Shown piece by piece: positions 1-8,451 of a stretch of 64,000 nt of DNA. This DNA is from Halorubellus litoreus (lineage in GTDB: Archaea > Halobacteriota > Halobacteria > Halobacteriales > Natrialbaceae). The notes beneath the pieces were generated by a model. It saw only the letters and a program-made list of their open reading frames with translations. It did no database searches and had not been told where the DNA came from. The stretch covers positions 186,001-250,000 of the forward strand of contig NZ_JAZAQL010000001.1 in the NCBI RefSeq assembly GCF_037081675.1, in the 5' to 3' direction. A program made the position numbers and the translations under genes. The first letter of the stretch is position 1, and each line of letters starts with the position of its first letter.

Positions 1-146
1 ACCCGTACGCCATCCTGGACGTCGCGACCGCCACCGGCGCGCTCGCGACCACGAACCCCGGGGCGCTGCCGTCCTTGCCCGACCGCGACGCCGTGGACGC
101 GCTCGTCGCCGACGACAGCATCGGCGGCGACGGAGGCGGAGCATGA
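1..146 (+). CDS. 3' end of an unidentified gene upstream of truD (partial)
   Basis: An open frame runs in from the left edge (first full codon at base 3) and ends with TGA at 144-146. The visible C-terminus is 47 residues and ends in a Gly/Asp-rich tail. I do not recognise the family from this fragment. The stop codon overlaps the truD ATG in an ATGA junction, so the two genes are probably translated from one transcript. Confidence 0.6.
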   Translation, partial: PYAILDVATATGALATTNPGALPSLPDRDAVDALVADDSIGGDGGGA

Positions 147-1507
147 CGCGCGACGCCCACCCTCGCGAGCGAGCGGTCGGCATGGACGTGTACGCGAGCG
201 ACGTCGACGGCGTCGGCGGCCGCCTCCGCGACCGCGACGAGCACTTCCGCGTCGTCGAACGCGAGGCGTTCGCGACCGAACCCGTCGACGCCCCCACCGG
301 CGACTACCCCTACCTCGTGTGTCGCGTCACCCTCCACGGGTGGGACACGAACGACTACGCCCGCCGGCTGAGCGACGCGATGGGCATCAGCCGGGAACGC
401 GTCTCCTGGGCGGGCACGAAGGACAAGCACGCCGTCACCACCCAGCTATTCAGCGTGCAGGGCGTCGACCCCGACGACCTCCCCGACGTCGACGGCGCCG
501 ACCTCGAGGTGGTCGGGCGCGCCGGGCGCGACATCTACTTCGGGGACCTCGCCGGGAACGAGTTCCAGGTCCGCGTCAGCGACGTCGACCACCCCGAGAA
601 CGCGGCCGGGGTCACGGACGCACTCCAGGAGTGGGGTGGCGTCGACGAGACAGGGGACGTGGATGGCGATCGCGAGGTCGCCGTCCCGAACTTCTTCGGC
701 CAGCAGCGATTCGGAAGCCAGCGCCCGGTGACCCACGAGGTCGGCCTCGCCATCGCGCGCGGCGACTGGAAGGGCGCGGTGCTCGCGTACGTCGCGAACC
801 CGAACGACGCCGAACGCGAGGGGACGCGCGAGGCCCGCGAGATAGCCGGCACCGAGGACTGGCAGGCGGCGCTCGACGCGTACCCGCGTCGCCTCCGGTA
901 CGAGCGCACGATGCTGCACACGCTCATCGAACGCGACGCGAGCGAGCCCGCGGACTACCGGGCGGCGCTCGAAGCGCTCCCGTCGAACCTCCAGGCGCTG
1001 TTCGTGCACGCCGCCCAGTCCTACGTCTTCAACAGGGTCCTCAGCGAGCGCCTCCGCCGAGGCATCCCGTTCCATCGCCCCGTCGCGGGTGACGTCGTCT
1101 GCTTCGCCGACGCGGACGCGCCCGACGACCTCCCCGTCCCCGACACCGACCGAGCGCAGCGCGTCAGCGACCGACGCGTCGACACCATCGCCCGCCACTG
1201 CGAGCGCGGCCGCGCGTTCGTCACCGCGCCGCTCGTCGGGACCGACACCGACCTCGCCGACGGCGAACCCGGCGAGATAGAACGCGACGTGCTGGAGGAC
1301 GTCGACCTCGAACCCGGCGACTTCGACCTCCCCGGCGAGTTCGACAGTTCGGGGACGCGCCGCGCCATCCAGATAACGACGCCGATGACGGTCGAGGAAC
1401 CAGAAGACGGCGACGCGCTCGACTTCTCGTTCGCGCTCCCCTCCGGGAGCTACGCGACGACGGTGCTCCGCGAGTACTGCAAGGTCGACCCGCTCGACCT
1501 GACCTGA
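143..1507 (+). CDS. truD: tRNA pseudouridine(13) synthase TruD
   Basis: This enzyme isomerises uridine to pseudouridine in tRNA. The 454-residue protein carries the TruD signature GTKDK at residues 91-95 (Asp94 would be the catalytic aspartate) and the conserved NFFGQQRFGSQRP block at 183-195. The length is normal for the archaeal family. The ATG at 143 overlaps the upstream stop, which supports this start, but ATG at 182 is possible because the first 13 residues are not conserved-looking. Identification is from the two motifs and is firm. Confidence 0.95.
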   Translation: MTRDAHPRERAVGMDVYASDVDGVGGRLRDRDEHFRVVEREAFATEPVDAPTGDYPYLVCRVTLHGWDTNDYARRLSDAMGISRERVSWAGTKDKHAVTTQLFSVQGVDPDDLPDVDGADLEVVGRAGRDIYFGDLAGNEFQVRVSDVDHPENAAGVTDALQEWGGVDETGDVDGDREVAVPNFFGQQRFGSQRPVTHEVGLAIARGDWKGAVLAYVANPNDAEREGTREAREIAGTEDWQAALDAYPRRLRYERTMLHTLIERDASEPADYRAALEALPSNLQALFVHAAQSYVFNRVLSERLRRGIPFHRPVAGDVVCFADADAPDDLPVPDTDRAQRVSDRRVDTIARHCERGRAFVTAPLVGTDTDLADGEPGEIERDVLEDVDLEPGDFDLPGEFDSSGTRRAIQITTPMTVEEPEDGDALDFSFALPSGSYATTVLREYCKVDPLDLT

Positions 1508-1523
1508 ACGACCGCGCACTCCC

Positions 1524-1627
1524 GAGTGCGAGGCTACTCGATGGTGAGGTCGCCCGGTCGACTGCGAGCTTACTCGATGGTGAGGTCGCCCGGTCGACTG
1601 CGAGCTTACTCGATGGTGAGGTCGCCC
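1524..1627. repeat. 36-bp tandem repeat copying the amphi-Trp gene tail
   Basis: Two identical 36-base units (1535-1570 and 1571-1606) are followed by 21 bases of a third (1607-1627). That third copy is the last six codons of the minus-strand amphi-Trp gene. A degenerate fragment of the unit precedes 1535. Each unit carries the same terminal codons and an in-frame stop (TAA, TAA, TAG on the minus strand). There is no spacer, so this is not a CRISPR. Confidence 0.9.
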
Positions 1628-1884
1628 CCGTCGGTCGCGTCCTCGTCCCACTCCAGCTCGAACTCGACCTCTATCTCCCCCGAGCCGCCGGACTTCGACG
1701 TCTCGCGTTCGACCTCCACCTCGAACTCGACGCGCGCCGGCGGCGCGAGCGTCACCGACTCCCCGCCGGACTCCAGCGTGAACTCCTCGCCGGAGTCGAG
1801 GTGGTCCGCGACCGTCCGGAGGTACGCCGCGACCTCGGTCGTCTGCATGTCCCGCTCGAACTCGAACAGCGTCTCCTCGGGCAT
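1606..1884 (-). CDS. amphi-Trp domain protein
   Basis: The 92-residue acidic protein begins MPEETLFEFERD and has the layout of the haloarchaeal amphi-Trp family. An N-terminal segment predicted to be amphipathic helix (residues about 10-30) is followed by beta-strand-rich sequence with alternating Val/Glu. The function of the family is not established. The frame is open further upstream, but only the ATG at 1884 gives the family's N-terminus. The terminal codons are duplicated downstream (1535-1606). Convergent with truD. Confidence 0.8.
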   Translation of the reverse strand: MPEETLFEFERDMQTTEVAAYLRTVADHLDSGEEFTLESGGESVTLAPPARVEFEVEVERETSKSGGSGEIEVEFELEWDEDATDGGDLTIE

Positions 1885-1982
1885 CCCCCAACGTACGCGG
1901 CGAGGCGTAATGGCTGTATCTACGCCTTTCGAGGGCTCGGTTCCGACGGGCGGTGGCGTCCGGTCCCGACGACCAGTGGCGC

Positions 1983-2423
1983 TCAGCCGCCCCCGAGTTC
2001 GCGCTCGCAGCGCCCGAGCCACTCGTCCTCGTAGCGCTCCGCGCTCCAGGTCTCGCCGACGAGGTCCCGCACCGAGTTCACGCCGCGCTCTCTACACCAG
2101 TCGCGACAGGTTCGATAGACCGCGAGGTCGACATCGTCGTCGCTCGTCGCGTCACGGACGCGGAGCGACCGCTCGCCCGCGAGGAGCGCGCACACCGCTC
2201 TGGTGTGGCCGTCCAGGAGGAGCCACGAGTCGTTCGCGTGCGCCGCCCCCAGTCCCTCGTTCGCGGGGTGTTCGACGCGCGCCACCGGGAGCGCCTCGTA
2301 CTCGGGGTCGTCGACGTCGAACCACGAGAGGACGCCCCGGAGCTTCGCCGCGCTCAGGCAGTACTGCGTCGGCTCGGGCGTGCCGATGGCGAGCGTGAAC
2401 GCGTCGTCTCCGTCCCCGACCAT
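1983..2423 (-). CDS. ParB/Srx-like fold protein, haloarchaeal
   Basis: The 146-residue protein contains the LLDGHTRAV motif (about residues 69-77), typical of ParB N-terminal-like domains, where it binds nucleotide. The C-terminal half (CRDWCRERGV onward) looks specific to haloarchaea. There is no helix-turn-helix or centromere-binding domain, so a plasmid-partition role is unlikely. It lies ten bases downstream of the YchF-type GTPase on the same strand and is probably cotranscribed with it. The biochemical role is unknown. Confidence 0.65.
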   Translation of the reverse strand: MVGDGDDAFTLAIGTPEPTQYCLSAAKLRGVLSWFDVDDPEYEALPVARVEHPANEGLGAAHANDSWLLLDGHTRAVCALLAGERSLRVRDATSDDDVDLAVYRTCRDWCRERGVNSVRDLVGETWSAERYEDEWLGRCERELGGG

Positions 2424-2432
2424 CGAACCGGG

Positions 2433-3614
2433 TCAGGACGCCGTGCTGACTATCTTCACGACGTCGCCCTCCTCGAGTTCGCGGTCCTCGCCGACGTCGC
2501 GCCCGCTGCGGGCGTCGACGGCGTGCAGGTAGCCGTCGCCGATGTCCGAGTGCACGGCGTACGCGAGGTCGACGGGCGTCGATTCTCGAGGCAGGAGGAA
2601 GGCGTCGGGGAGGACGTTCCCTTTCGCGTCCGTCCACTTGCTCTGGTCCTGCACGGGGAACAGCGTGATGCGGTCCAGCAGGTCGTAGACCGCGTAGTCG
2701 ATGGCACTCTGGACGCCGGTGCCGCCGTACTCGGTCATCGCGTCCCGGAGCCCCTGGAGGCGCTCGCGCTGCGCGTCGGTGACGTCGCCGAGAATCTCGA
2801 AGTCCGCGTCACCGGGGTCGTAGTCGACGACGCCCGCCTCCGCGCCCTTCCGCAGGGCAAGCTCGCCCTCCGCAGTCGCGGGGATGACCGGTTTGTCGAG
2901 ATCCATGAGCGCCTGGACGTTCTCCTCGGGCGCGACGTCCATCTTGTTCGCGACGACGACGATCGGTTTCGTGCGTTCGCGGACGAGCCGCGCGAGCGTC
3001 TCCCGGTCGTCGTCCGTCCAGTTCTTCGGGTCCGCGGGATAGTCCATCTCGCGCAGGACCGCCTGGACGTCCGCTGGCCCGGCACCGAACCCGGTGAGCA
3101 TGTCGCTGAGGGCGTCGTCCATGTCGAAGTCCGGCGACCGCGACTTCCGCTCGATGCCCTCCCAGTTCCGGTCGACGATGCCCGCGAGCCAGAGGTCCAT
3201 CTCCTCCTCGATGAAGTCGACGTCCTCGATCGGGTCGTGCGTCCCGATGTCGACGGGTTCGCCCTCGGCGTTCGTGCCGCCGGAGGCGTCGACGACGTTC
3301 ACGATGACGTCCGCGTTCGTGAGTTCGTCGAGGAACTGGTTCCCGAGGCCCTTCCCCTCGTGCGCGCCGGGAACGAGCCCGGCGACGTCCAGCAGTTCCA
3401 CGGGGACGTAGCGCTTCCCGTCGTGGCAGTTCTCGTTCCCGCAGCGCTCGTCGCGGTCCAGGCACGGACAGTCGGTGCGAGCGTGCGTGACGCCGCGGTT
3501 CGGGTCGATGGTCGTGAACGGATAGTTCCCGACGTCGACGTCGGCCATCGTCGCCGCCTTGTAGAACGTAGACTTGCCCGCGTTCGGCTTGCCAGCGAGC
3601 GCGATAGAGAGCAT
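2433..3614 (-). CDS. YchF/OBG-family GTP/ATP-binding protein
   Basis: A 393-residue P-loop NTPase of the OBG/YchF group. It has the G1 motif GKPNAGKS (8-15), a G2/G3 region (GNYPFTTIDPNRGV, then DVAGLVPGAHEGKGLGNQFL), NKMD as the G4 motif, and a C-terminal TGS-like domain. The family binds ribosomes and may act in translation stress. The ATG at 3614 gives the canonical MLSIALAGKP start; the longer frame upstream lacks conservation. It is the first gene of a likely pair with the ParB-like gene. Confidence 0.93.
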   Translation of the reverse strand: MLSIALAGKPNAGKSTFYKAATMADVDVGNYPFTTIDPNRGVTHARTDCPCLDRDERCGNENCHDGKRYVPVELLDVAGLVPGAHEGKGLGNQFLDELTNADVIVNVVDASGGTNAEGEPVDIGTHDPIEDVDFIEEEMDLWLAGIVDRNWEGIERKSRSPDFDMDDALSDMLTGFGAGPADVQAVLREMDYPADPKNWTDDDRETLARLVRERTKPIVVVANKMDVAPEENVQALMDLDKPVIPATAEGELALRKGAEAGVVDYDPGDADFEILGDVTDAQRERLQGLRDAMTEYGGTGVQSAIDYAVYDLLDRITLFPVQDQSKWTDAKGNVLPDAFLLPRESTPVDLAYAVHSDIGDGYLHAVDARSGRDVGEDRELEEGDVVKIVSTAS

Positions 3615-3673
3615 ACCACACGATTGCGCCGGCCGGCGAAACACTCTTTCGGTCGGCAATCGCGAACTCGGCC

Positions 3674-4270
3674 ATGAAGCGGGCGACCGTCGACTCCTCG
3701 CGCGGCCGCGACGCCGTCGGCGAAGCGCTCGACGCGAACGCGCTCGCCGCCGTCCGCTACCGGCTCGCGCCCGGCGAGGGGTTCCCGAGCGGCCTGCACG
3801 CGCACCACGACCAGGAGGAGGTGTTCGTCGTGCTCGAAGGCGAAGCGACCTTCGAGGTCCTCCCGCCCGCGGAATCGTGGGACGACGGCCGCCCGACCGG
3901 CCGCGAGGTCACCGTCGCTGCAAGTGAAGCGGTGCGGTTCGCGCCCGGCGAGTTCCAGACCGGCCGGAACCCCGCGACCGCCGACGAGGCCGTCGTCGCG
4001 CTCGCACTCGGCGCGCCGAAAGGCACGAGCGACGTCCGCGTCCCCGCCGCGTGTCCGCGAGCCGAGTGCGATGCACTCGCGCTCCGACTCGGCACCGGTG
4101 GCGCCACGTTCACGTTCGACTGCCCGGCGTGCGGCGACTCGTTCGCGCCCGCGCCCTGTCCCGCCTGCGAGAGCGGCGACCTCGCCATGCACCTCGACGC
4201 GGACGGCCACCCCGTCGCCAGGTGCGCGGACTGCGAGTGCGAGTTCGAACGCCCACCGTTCGAGAAGTGA
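3674..4270 (+). CDS. cupin-domain protein with C-terminal zinc ribbon
   Basis: Residues about 25-115 form a single cupin barrel, with HAHHDQEE at 42-49 and later Glu/His positions as likely metal ligands. The C-terminal third (about 125-192) contains several Cys pairs (CPAC, CPAC, CADC) consistent with two small zinc knuckles. The cupin-zinc-ribbon combination is known among haloarchaea, but no substrate has been assigned. It is divergent from the YchF gene, with 59 bases between the start codons. Confidence 0.75.
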   Translation: MKRATVDSSRGRDAVGEALDANALAAVRYRLAPGEGFPSGLHAHHDQEEVFVVLEGEATFEVLPPAESWDDGRPTGREVTVAASEAVRFAPGEFQTGRNPATADEAVVALALGAPKGTSDVRVPAACPRAECDALALRLGTGGATFTFDCPACGDSFAPAPCPACESGDLAMHLDADGHPVARCADCECEFERPPFEK

Positions 4271-4347
4271 CCGGTTCCAGACGCACCGTTCTCGCCGGCA
4301 GAGAATCACGGCCGCGCTATATCGCCCCGACGTGCGTCCGTACTGGT

Positions 4348-4713
4348 ATGTCCACGACACACGACCACTCGAAGACCCAGGAACTCGCCGACTTCAAGAA
4401 CACGATGAACGACTTCGTCGCGGAAGCCCCCGAGATCAAGGAGTTCTCGGCGTTCGTCGAGGGCGCCGAAGCGACGAACGTCATCGACCACAAGACGAAG
4501 GAACTCGTCTCGCTCGCCATCGGCGTCGCCGTCCGCTGCGACCACTGCATCCTCTGGCACACCGACGCCGCGCTCGACGCCGGCGCCACGCACGACGAGA
4601 TCGTCGACGTCCTCAAGGTCGCGGTCGTCATGGGTGGCGGCCCCGCACTCACGTACGCCGTCGACGCCTACGACACGCTCCGCGCACTCGAGAGCGACCG
4701 CGCCGAGAACTGA
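4348..4713 (+). CDS. carboxymuconolactone decarboxylase / AhpD-like protein
   Basis: The 121-residue protein has the CMD/AhpD signature AVRCDHCILWH (Cys64, Cys67, His71), the redox-active CxxC of alkylhydroperoxidase-like proteins. It is therefore more likely a disulfide-linked antioxidant than a decarboxylase. The ATG at 4348 gives a family-length protein; the longer upstream frame overlaps the cupin gene and is spurious. It lies 77 bases downstream of the cupin gene on the same strand. Confidence 0.85.
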   Translation: MSTTHDHSKTQELADFKNTMNDFVAEAPEIKEFSAFVEGAEATNVIDHKTKELVSLAIGVAVRCDHCILWHTDAALDAGATHDEIVDVLKVAVVMGGGPALTYAVDAYDTLRALESDRAEN

Positions 4714-4744
4714 ACTCGCGTCGAACCCAGCGGACAGCGGTCCG

Positions 4745-5599
4745 CTACTCGACGCTCCGTCCGCTCAACCCGAGCATCTGGACTTCGCCGCGGGCGCGCA
4801 TCCGGCCGTCGACCTCCGCGTTCTTCGAGAGCTCGAGGTCCTTGCAGCCGATGTCGCCCAGTACCTTCGCGCCGGGCGCTATCTTCACCTTCCCGTTCCG
4901 CGTCGTGACGTCGCCGTGGATGCGCGTGCCCTCGCCGACGACGATGTCGCCTTTCGCGCGGAGACTCCCGAAGACGTTGTTGTTCTCGCCGATGTCGATC
5001 GATTCCGCGCGGACGTTCCCGTGGATGCGGCAGTCGTCGCCGATGGTCGCAGGCGTCGACACCCGCCACGCGTCGTCGTTCACGGTCGCGCCGCGCGGGA
5101 CGACGAGCGGGTCCTCCTCGACCGCCTCCGTGTCGAACGCCTCGTCAGCGAACGCCTCGGCGGCCTCGTCCTCGCCCATGAGCACGAGCTGCTTGAGGTA
5201 CATGAACAGGAAGACGACGGTCGGCATCGGGTTCCGGATGACGATCCAGCCGTTCGCCTCGAACCCCTCCTCGATGTCGACGTCGTCGCCGACGTCCAGG
5301 TCGCCAGCGACGCGGAGTTGGCCGCCGACGTGCACGCGCTCGCCGACGTACGCGTCCCGGCCGACGAGGACGTTCCCGGAGACGTCGCTCCACATGTCCA
5401 GCCGGAGGTCGCCTTCGGCTTCGACGTTCCCGCCGATGGTCACGCCCTCGCCGCACAGCACGTTGTGCCCACGGAGCCCGAACTCGATGGTCGAGCGCCC
5501 GCCGACGACGACGTCGCCGGCTGTGACGAGGTCGTGTTCCTCGACTGTCGTCTCGTCGGGGATCTTGAGCTCGTCGAGCGGGTCCGTGTGCAGTGACAC
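4745..5599 (-). CDS. bactofilin-like polymer-forming cytoskeletal protein
   Basis: The 284-residue protein is built of short Gly/Val-rich beta-helix turns (GDVVVGGRS, GNVEAEGDLRL, GDIVVGEGTRIHGDV), as in bactofilins. Two beta-helical halves flank a hydrophobic stretch at residues 118-141 and an acidic segment, which is unusual for a plain bactofilin and suggests membrane contact. The start is GTG at 5599, because a TTTAAG box on the minus strand at 5625-5630 sits about 27 bases upstream. The N-terminal extension in the longer frame is rejected. Confidence 0.8.
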   Translation of the reverse strand: MSLHTDPLDELKIPDETTVEEHDLVTAGDVVVGGRSTIEFGLRGHNVLCGEGVTIGGNVEAEGDLRLDMWSDVSGNVLVGRDAYVGERVHVGGQLRVAGDLDVGDDVDIEEGFEANGWIVIRNPMPTVVFLFMYLKQLVLMGEDEAAEAFADEAFDTEAVEEDPLVVPRGATVNDDAWRVSTPATIGDDCRIHGNVRAESIDIGENNNVFGSLRAKGDIVVGEGTRIHGDVTTRNGKVKIAPGAKVLGDIGCKDLELSKNAEVDGRMRARGEVQMLGLSGRSVE

Positions 5600-5624
5600 G
5601 CGTGTACGTACGTCCCTCGGGGGT

Positions 5625-5630
5625 CTTAAA
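5625..5630 (-). promoter_or_regulatory. TATA-like box of the bactofilin gene
   Basis: TTTAAG on the minus strand, centred about 28 bases before the GTG at 5599. This matches leaderless haloarchaeal transcription and decides that start. Confidence 0.6.
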
Positions 5631-5757
5631 GTTCGCGCGAGCGTCAGACGCGAGTCAGACGGGCGGCGTCTCGTGGTTCGAGCACCCAACTCGAGTCGCG
5701 AGTTCGAGGGACGCGACAAGCGAGAGAAATAACTGCGTTCGCGGTCAGTTCTCGGGT

Positions 5758-5958
5758 ATGACGACGCTCGCTTTCGACGAGGACGGGGTCGACGTGGTGT
5801 ACGAGGGGACGGAGTTCCGGATGGAGCGCGACCTCATCGAGGAAGCCACCGACAAGGACTACTACGACGTCACCGACCACGAGGTCATGAAACTCGTCGC
5901 CGAGCAACCGAACCTCACCGGCGAACCGCGGCTCGTCCGCGACATCGTCCGGGACTGA
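5758..5958 (+). CDS. DUF5800 family small acidic protein
   Basis: A 66-residue acidic protein, MTTLAFDEDGVDVVYEG onward, that I recognise as the haloarchaeal DUF5800 type. It has no transmembrane segment, cysteine or catalytic motif. The ATG at 5758 gives the compact family-length form. The function is unknown. It is transcribed away from the bactofilin gene and faces the VOC gene. Confidence 0.7.
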   Translation: MTTLAFDEDGVDVVYEGTEFRMERDLIEEATDKDYYDVTDHEVMKLVAEQPNLTGEPRLVRDIVRD

Positions 5959-5995
5959 CGTCGTCGCACCGACGTCAGCGTTCGACGTCGCGAGG

Positions 5996-6463
5996 TCAGT
6001 CGACCCGCAGCGATCGCGGGTCGAACCGCTCGTTGACGCCCTCCCAGTGGTACTGGTCGCGGTCGGCGCGCGTGTCGAGGTACACCTCCACGCCGTTCCC
6101 GCCCGGGTCGTCGAAGTACAGCGCCTTGCTGATGCCGTGGTCGACCGGCGACACCGGCACGTCCCGTTCTCGCAGGCGTTCGTAGACCGCGGCGAGCGCG
6201 TCGCCGCTCGCGACCTCGAACGCGGTGTGGTAGAGGCCGACGCCGGGTCCGGGTGGGTCGGCGTCCGCGCCGACGCCCTGGAGCGCGACGTCGTGGTGGC
6301 GGTCGCCGAAGCTCAGGAACGCGAACGAGCCGTGGCGTTCGGTCACGTCGAGGCCGAGCACGTCGCGGTAGAACTCGACGGCGCGGTCGACGTCGCGGAC
6401 CTTCAGATGGACGTGCCCCACGAGGTGCGCGCCGTCCTCGCCGCTCGAAGAACTGTCGCTCAT
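5996..6463 (-). CDS. VOC-superfamily (glyoxalase/ring-cleavage dioxygenase-like) protein
   Basis: The 155-residue protein has two beta-alpha-beta-beta-beta modules of the vicinal oxygen chelate fold. HVHLKVRDVDRAVEFYRDVLGL (about 17-38) starts the first and GLYHTAFEV the second. The likely metal ligands are the His of HVHL, the His of LYHTAF and the Glu of NGVEVYLDT near the C-terminus. The closest named relatives are extradiol dioxygenase/glyoxalase-like proteins; the substrate cannot be read from sequence. Confidence 0.82.
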   Translation of the reverse strand: MSDSSSSGEDGAHLVGHVHLKVRDVDRAVEFYRDVLGLDVTERHGSFAFLSFGDRHHDVALQGVGADADPPGPGVGLYHTAFEVASGDALAAVYERLRERDVPVSPVDHGISKALYFDDPGGNGVEVYLDTRADRDQYHWEGVNERFDPRSLRVD

Positions 6464-6513
6464 GGGGAGTCTACGTCGTTCGTCGACTTAGCGGGCCGGG
6501 CGGCGGCGACTTC

Positions 6514-6577
6514 CTCCGACTCCCAGTCATCGGCCGTCTACTCCAACTCCCAGTCATCGGCCGTCTACTCCGACTCC
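6514..6577. repeat. 27-bp tandem repeat copying the DUF7097 gene tail
   Basis: Units 6514-6540 and 6541-6567 differ at one base, and the first 10 bases of a third unit (6568-6577) lie inside the 3' end of the minus-strand gene. The stop codon TAG of the gene (6565-6567) is repeated in frame at 6538-6540, so nine codons are reiterated. Confidence 0.88.
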
Positions 6578-7200
6578 TCGTCGCCGGGGTCGTAGCGGTC
6601 GCTCGCCGCGGTGAACCCGGCCTCGTCGAGTTCGCGACTCCGGCGGTCCTCGGCGACCGCGAGCGCCTCCGCGCTCGGGTTCGCGTCGTCCGTGATGCGC
6701 GCCCACGAGTCGTGGACCTTCGAGTGACACCAGCGACAGAGCGCGACCGTTATCTCGTGACTCGGGCCGCCGTCGGTGTCGTCACCGTCCGGAGTGTCGG
6801 TTCCGTCGGCGGCTCCGTCGCCGGTTTCGAGCGGTGCACCCGTCGCGTCCGCGGCTCGACGGGCAGCGTCGTCGGCGTACGACAGGTGGTGTTCCTCGAT
6901 GAGGGGGCGGTCGTCGTCGTGCGCCATCCGGCGCTCCTCGAGCCCGCAGCGCGCGCACCGCTTGCCGCTCGTCGTCGACCTGAAGTGCGGGCAGTCGCGC
7001 CACGCCCAGTCCGGGCCGACGTCCGCGACGACCGGGCACGCGAGGTCGTCGCGGCGGCGGTCGCGCGCGAACTCGGGGTCGTGGCGGGGGTGCTCGAACG
7101 CGTACCGGCACGTGCCGTCGCTCGTCAGGTGATCGCAGACGTCGACGTGCTCGTAGGGGTCGTCCACGCCAACGCCCGTGCCCTTCGGCGTCTTCTCCAT
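6565..7200 (-). CDS. HNH-like zinc protein (DUF7097 type)
   Basis: The 211-residue protein has an N-terminal Cys/His-rich part (VCDHLTSDGTCRYAF, DCPHF, CARCGLEE) and a C-terminal HNH-like core: HHLSY at about 110-114, then CRWCHSKVHDSW. The His-His and CxxCH-x3-H arrangement suggests an HNH nuclease fold with structural zinc. An acidic Asp/Gly/Thr insert separates the parts. I see no restriction or homing partner nearby, so DNA cleavage is only a possibility. The terminal codons are reiterated downstream. Confidence 0.65.
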   Translation of the reverse strand: MEKTPKGTGVGVDDPYEHVDVCDHLTSDGTCRYAFEHPRHDPEFARDRRRDDLACPVVADVGPDWAWRDCPHFRSTTSGKRCARCGLEERRMAHDDDRPLIEEHHLSYADDAARRAADATGAPLETGDGAADGTDTPDGDDTDGGPSHEITVALCRWCHSKVHDSWARITDDANPSAEALAVAEDRRSRELDEAGFTAASDRYDPGDEESE

Positions 7201-7242
7201 GCGTCGAGAACGGATTCAGTTTCGAGTGGTCGGTCGTCGTCG

Positions 7243-8364
7243 TTACTGGACGGCTTCGGTCGCCTCGCGCATCGCCGCGAGCGCTTCCTTCAGCGTCTCG
7301 ACGTCAGTGGCGTACGAGATGCGCGCGTACCCCTCGCCGTGCGACCCGAACGCCTCCCCGGGGACGACGACGACGTCGCGCGCGAGCACCTCGTCCACCC
7401 AGCCGTCGGGGACCTTCGGCATCGCGTAGAACGCCCCCGAGGGCGTCGGGACCTCCAGGCCCATGTCCTCGAGGCCGTCGAGGACGACGTCGCGGCGTTC
7501 CTCGAACTGCGCGACCATGTCGTCGACGACGTCCTGCGGGCCGCTGAGCGCGGCCTCCGCGGCGTACTGCGCCGGGGCGCTGGCGCACGCCTGGATGTAC
7601 TGGTGGACGCGGAGCATCCGCTCGATGCGCGGCGTCGCACTCGTCACCCACCCGAGTCGCCAGCCCGTCATCGAGTACGTCTTCGAGCACGCGCTCACGA
7701 CCGCGACGTTGTCGGACTCGGCGAACGCGAGCGGCGTGTGGTGCTCGCCGTCGAACACGATGTGCTCGTACACCTCGTCGCTGATGCAGAGGACGTCGTG
7801 CTCGTCCGCGATGCGCGCGAACTCCATCATGTCCGCCTTCGACTGGACCGCGCCCGTGGGGTTCGCGGGCGAGTTCACGACGAACGCCGCCGTGTCCTCG
7901 GTGATGGCGTCCTCGACCGCGCCCGGGTCCATCGTGAGGTCGTCGCGGAGCGGCACCGGCACGGGCTCGCCGCCCGCGATGTGCGTGAGGTTCTCGTACG
8001 CGACGAACCCGGGGTCGGGATAGACGACCTCGTCGCCGGGGTCGACGTGCGCTTGCATCGCGAGATGCAGCGCCTCCGACCCGCCCGCGGTCGCGATGAC
8101 GTCCTCCGGGTCGACGTCCAGATTCTGGTCCTCGCTGTACCGGCCCGCGATGGCTTCGCGGAGCGCCAGCGTCCCCTTGTTCGACGTGTACGCGTCCGCC
8201 TGTCCGGACTGGATGGCGTCCACTGCTGCCTGCCGCGCGTGCTCGGGCGTCGGGAAGTCGGGCTGGCCGAGCCCGAGGTTGATGGCGTCCTCGCCGGCCG
8301 CCTCGAACACCTCGCGGATGCCGCTAATCGAGACCTTCGTCGCTCGCTCTGCGAACTCCGTCAT
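7243..8364 (-). CDS. class I/II pyridoxal-phosphate aminotransferase (aspartate aminotransferase-like)
   Basis: The 373-residue fold-type I aminotransferase has NSPANPTG (about 164-171), the DEVYEHIVF block, and Lys228 in SACSKTYSMTGWRLGW as the Schiff-base lysine for PLP. The family makes aspartate, alanine or aromatic amino acids by transamination; the exact substrate cannot be decided here. The ATG at 8364 (MTEFAERATKV) is preferred over an upstream in-frame codon because it fits the family N-terminus. Confidence 0.9.
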   Translation of the reverse strand: MTEFAERATKVSISGIREVFEAAGEDAINLGLGQPDFPTPEHARQAAVDAIQSGQADAYTSNKGTLALREAIAGRYSEDQNLDVDPEDVIATAGGSEALHLAMQAHVDPGDEVVYPDPGFVAYENLTHIAGGEPVPVPLRDDLTMDPGAVEDAITEDTAAFVVNSPANPTGAVQSKADMMEFARIADEHDVLCISDEVYEHIVFDGEHHTPLAFAESDNVAVVSACSKTYSMTGWRLGWVTSATPRIERMLRVHQYIQACASAPAQYAAEAALSGPQDVVDDMVAQFEERRDVVLDGLEDMGLEVPTPSGAFYAMPKVPDGWVDEVLARDVVVVPGEAFGSHGEGYARISYATDVETLKEALAAMREATEAVQ

Positions 8365-8451
8365 ACCTGAACGCGCGAGCGCCGCCACCGTAATCCTACC
8401 GTGAGAACGAGTACCGAACGAGTCGACTCGATGGTCCCTGCGGAACGACCG

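Noticed and set aside
1535..1627. 36-base repeat as a CRISPR
   Set aside because: Units are directly adjacent with no spacers and derive from a gene end; no cas genes nearby.
446..1891. Long open frame opposite truD
   Set aside because: High GC keeps antisense frames open; composition is Arg/Gly/Val biased with no family motif, and it covers a clear truD gene.
6253..8370. 705-codon open frame on the plus strand
   Set aside because: It lies opposite the VOC, HNH-like and aminotransferase genes; Arg-rich and without motifs.
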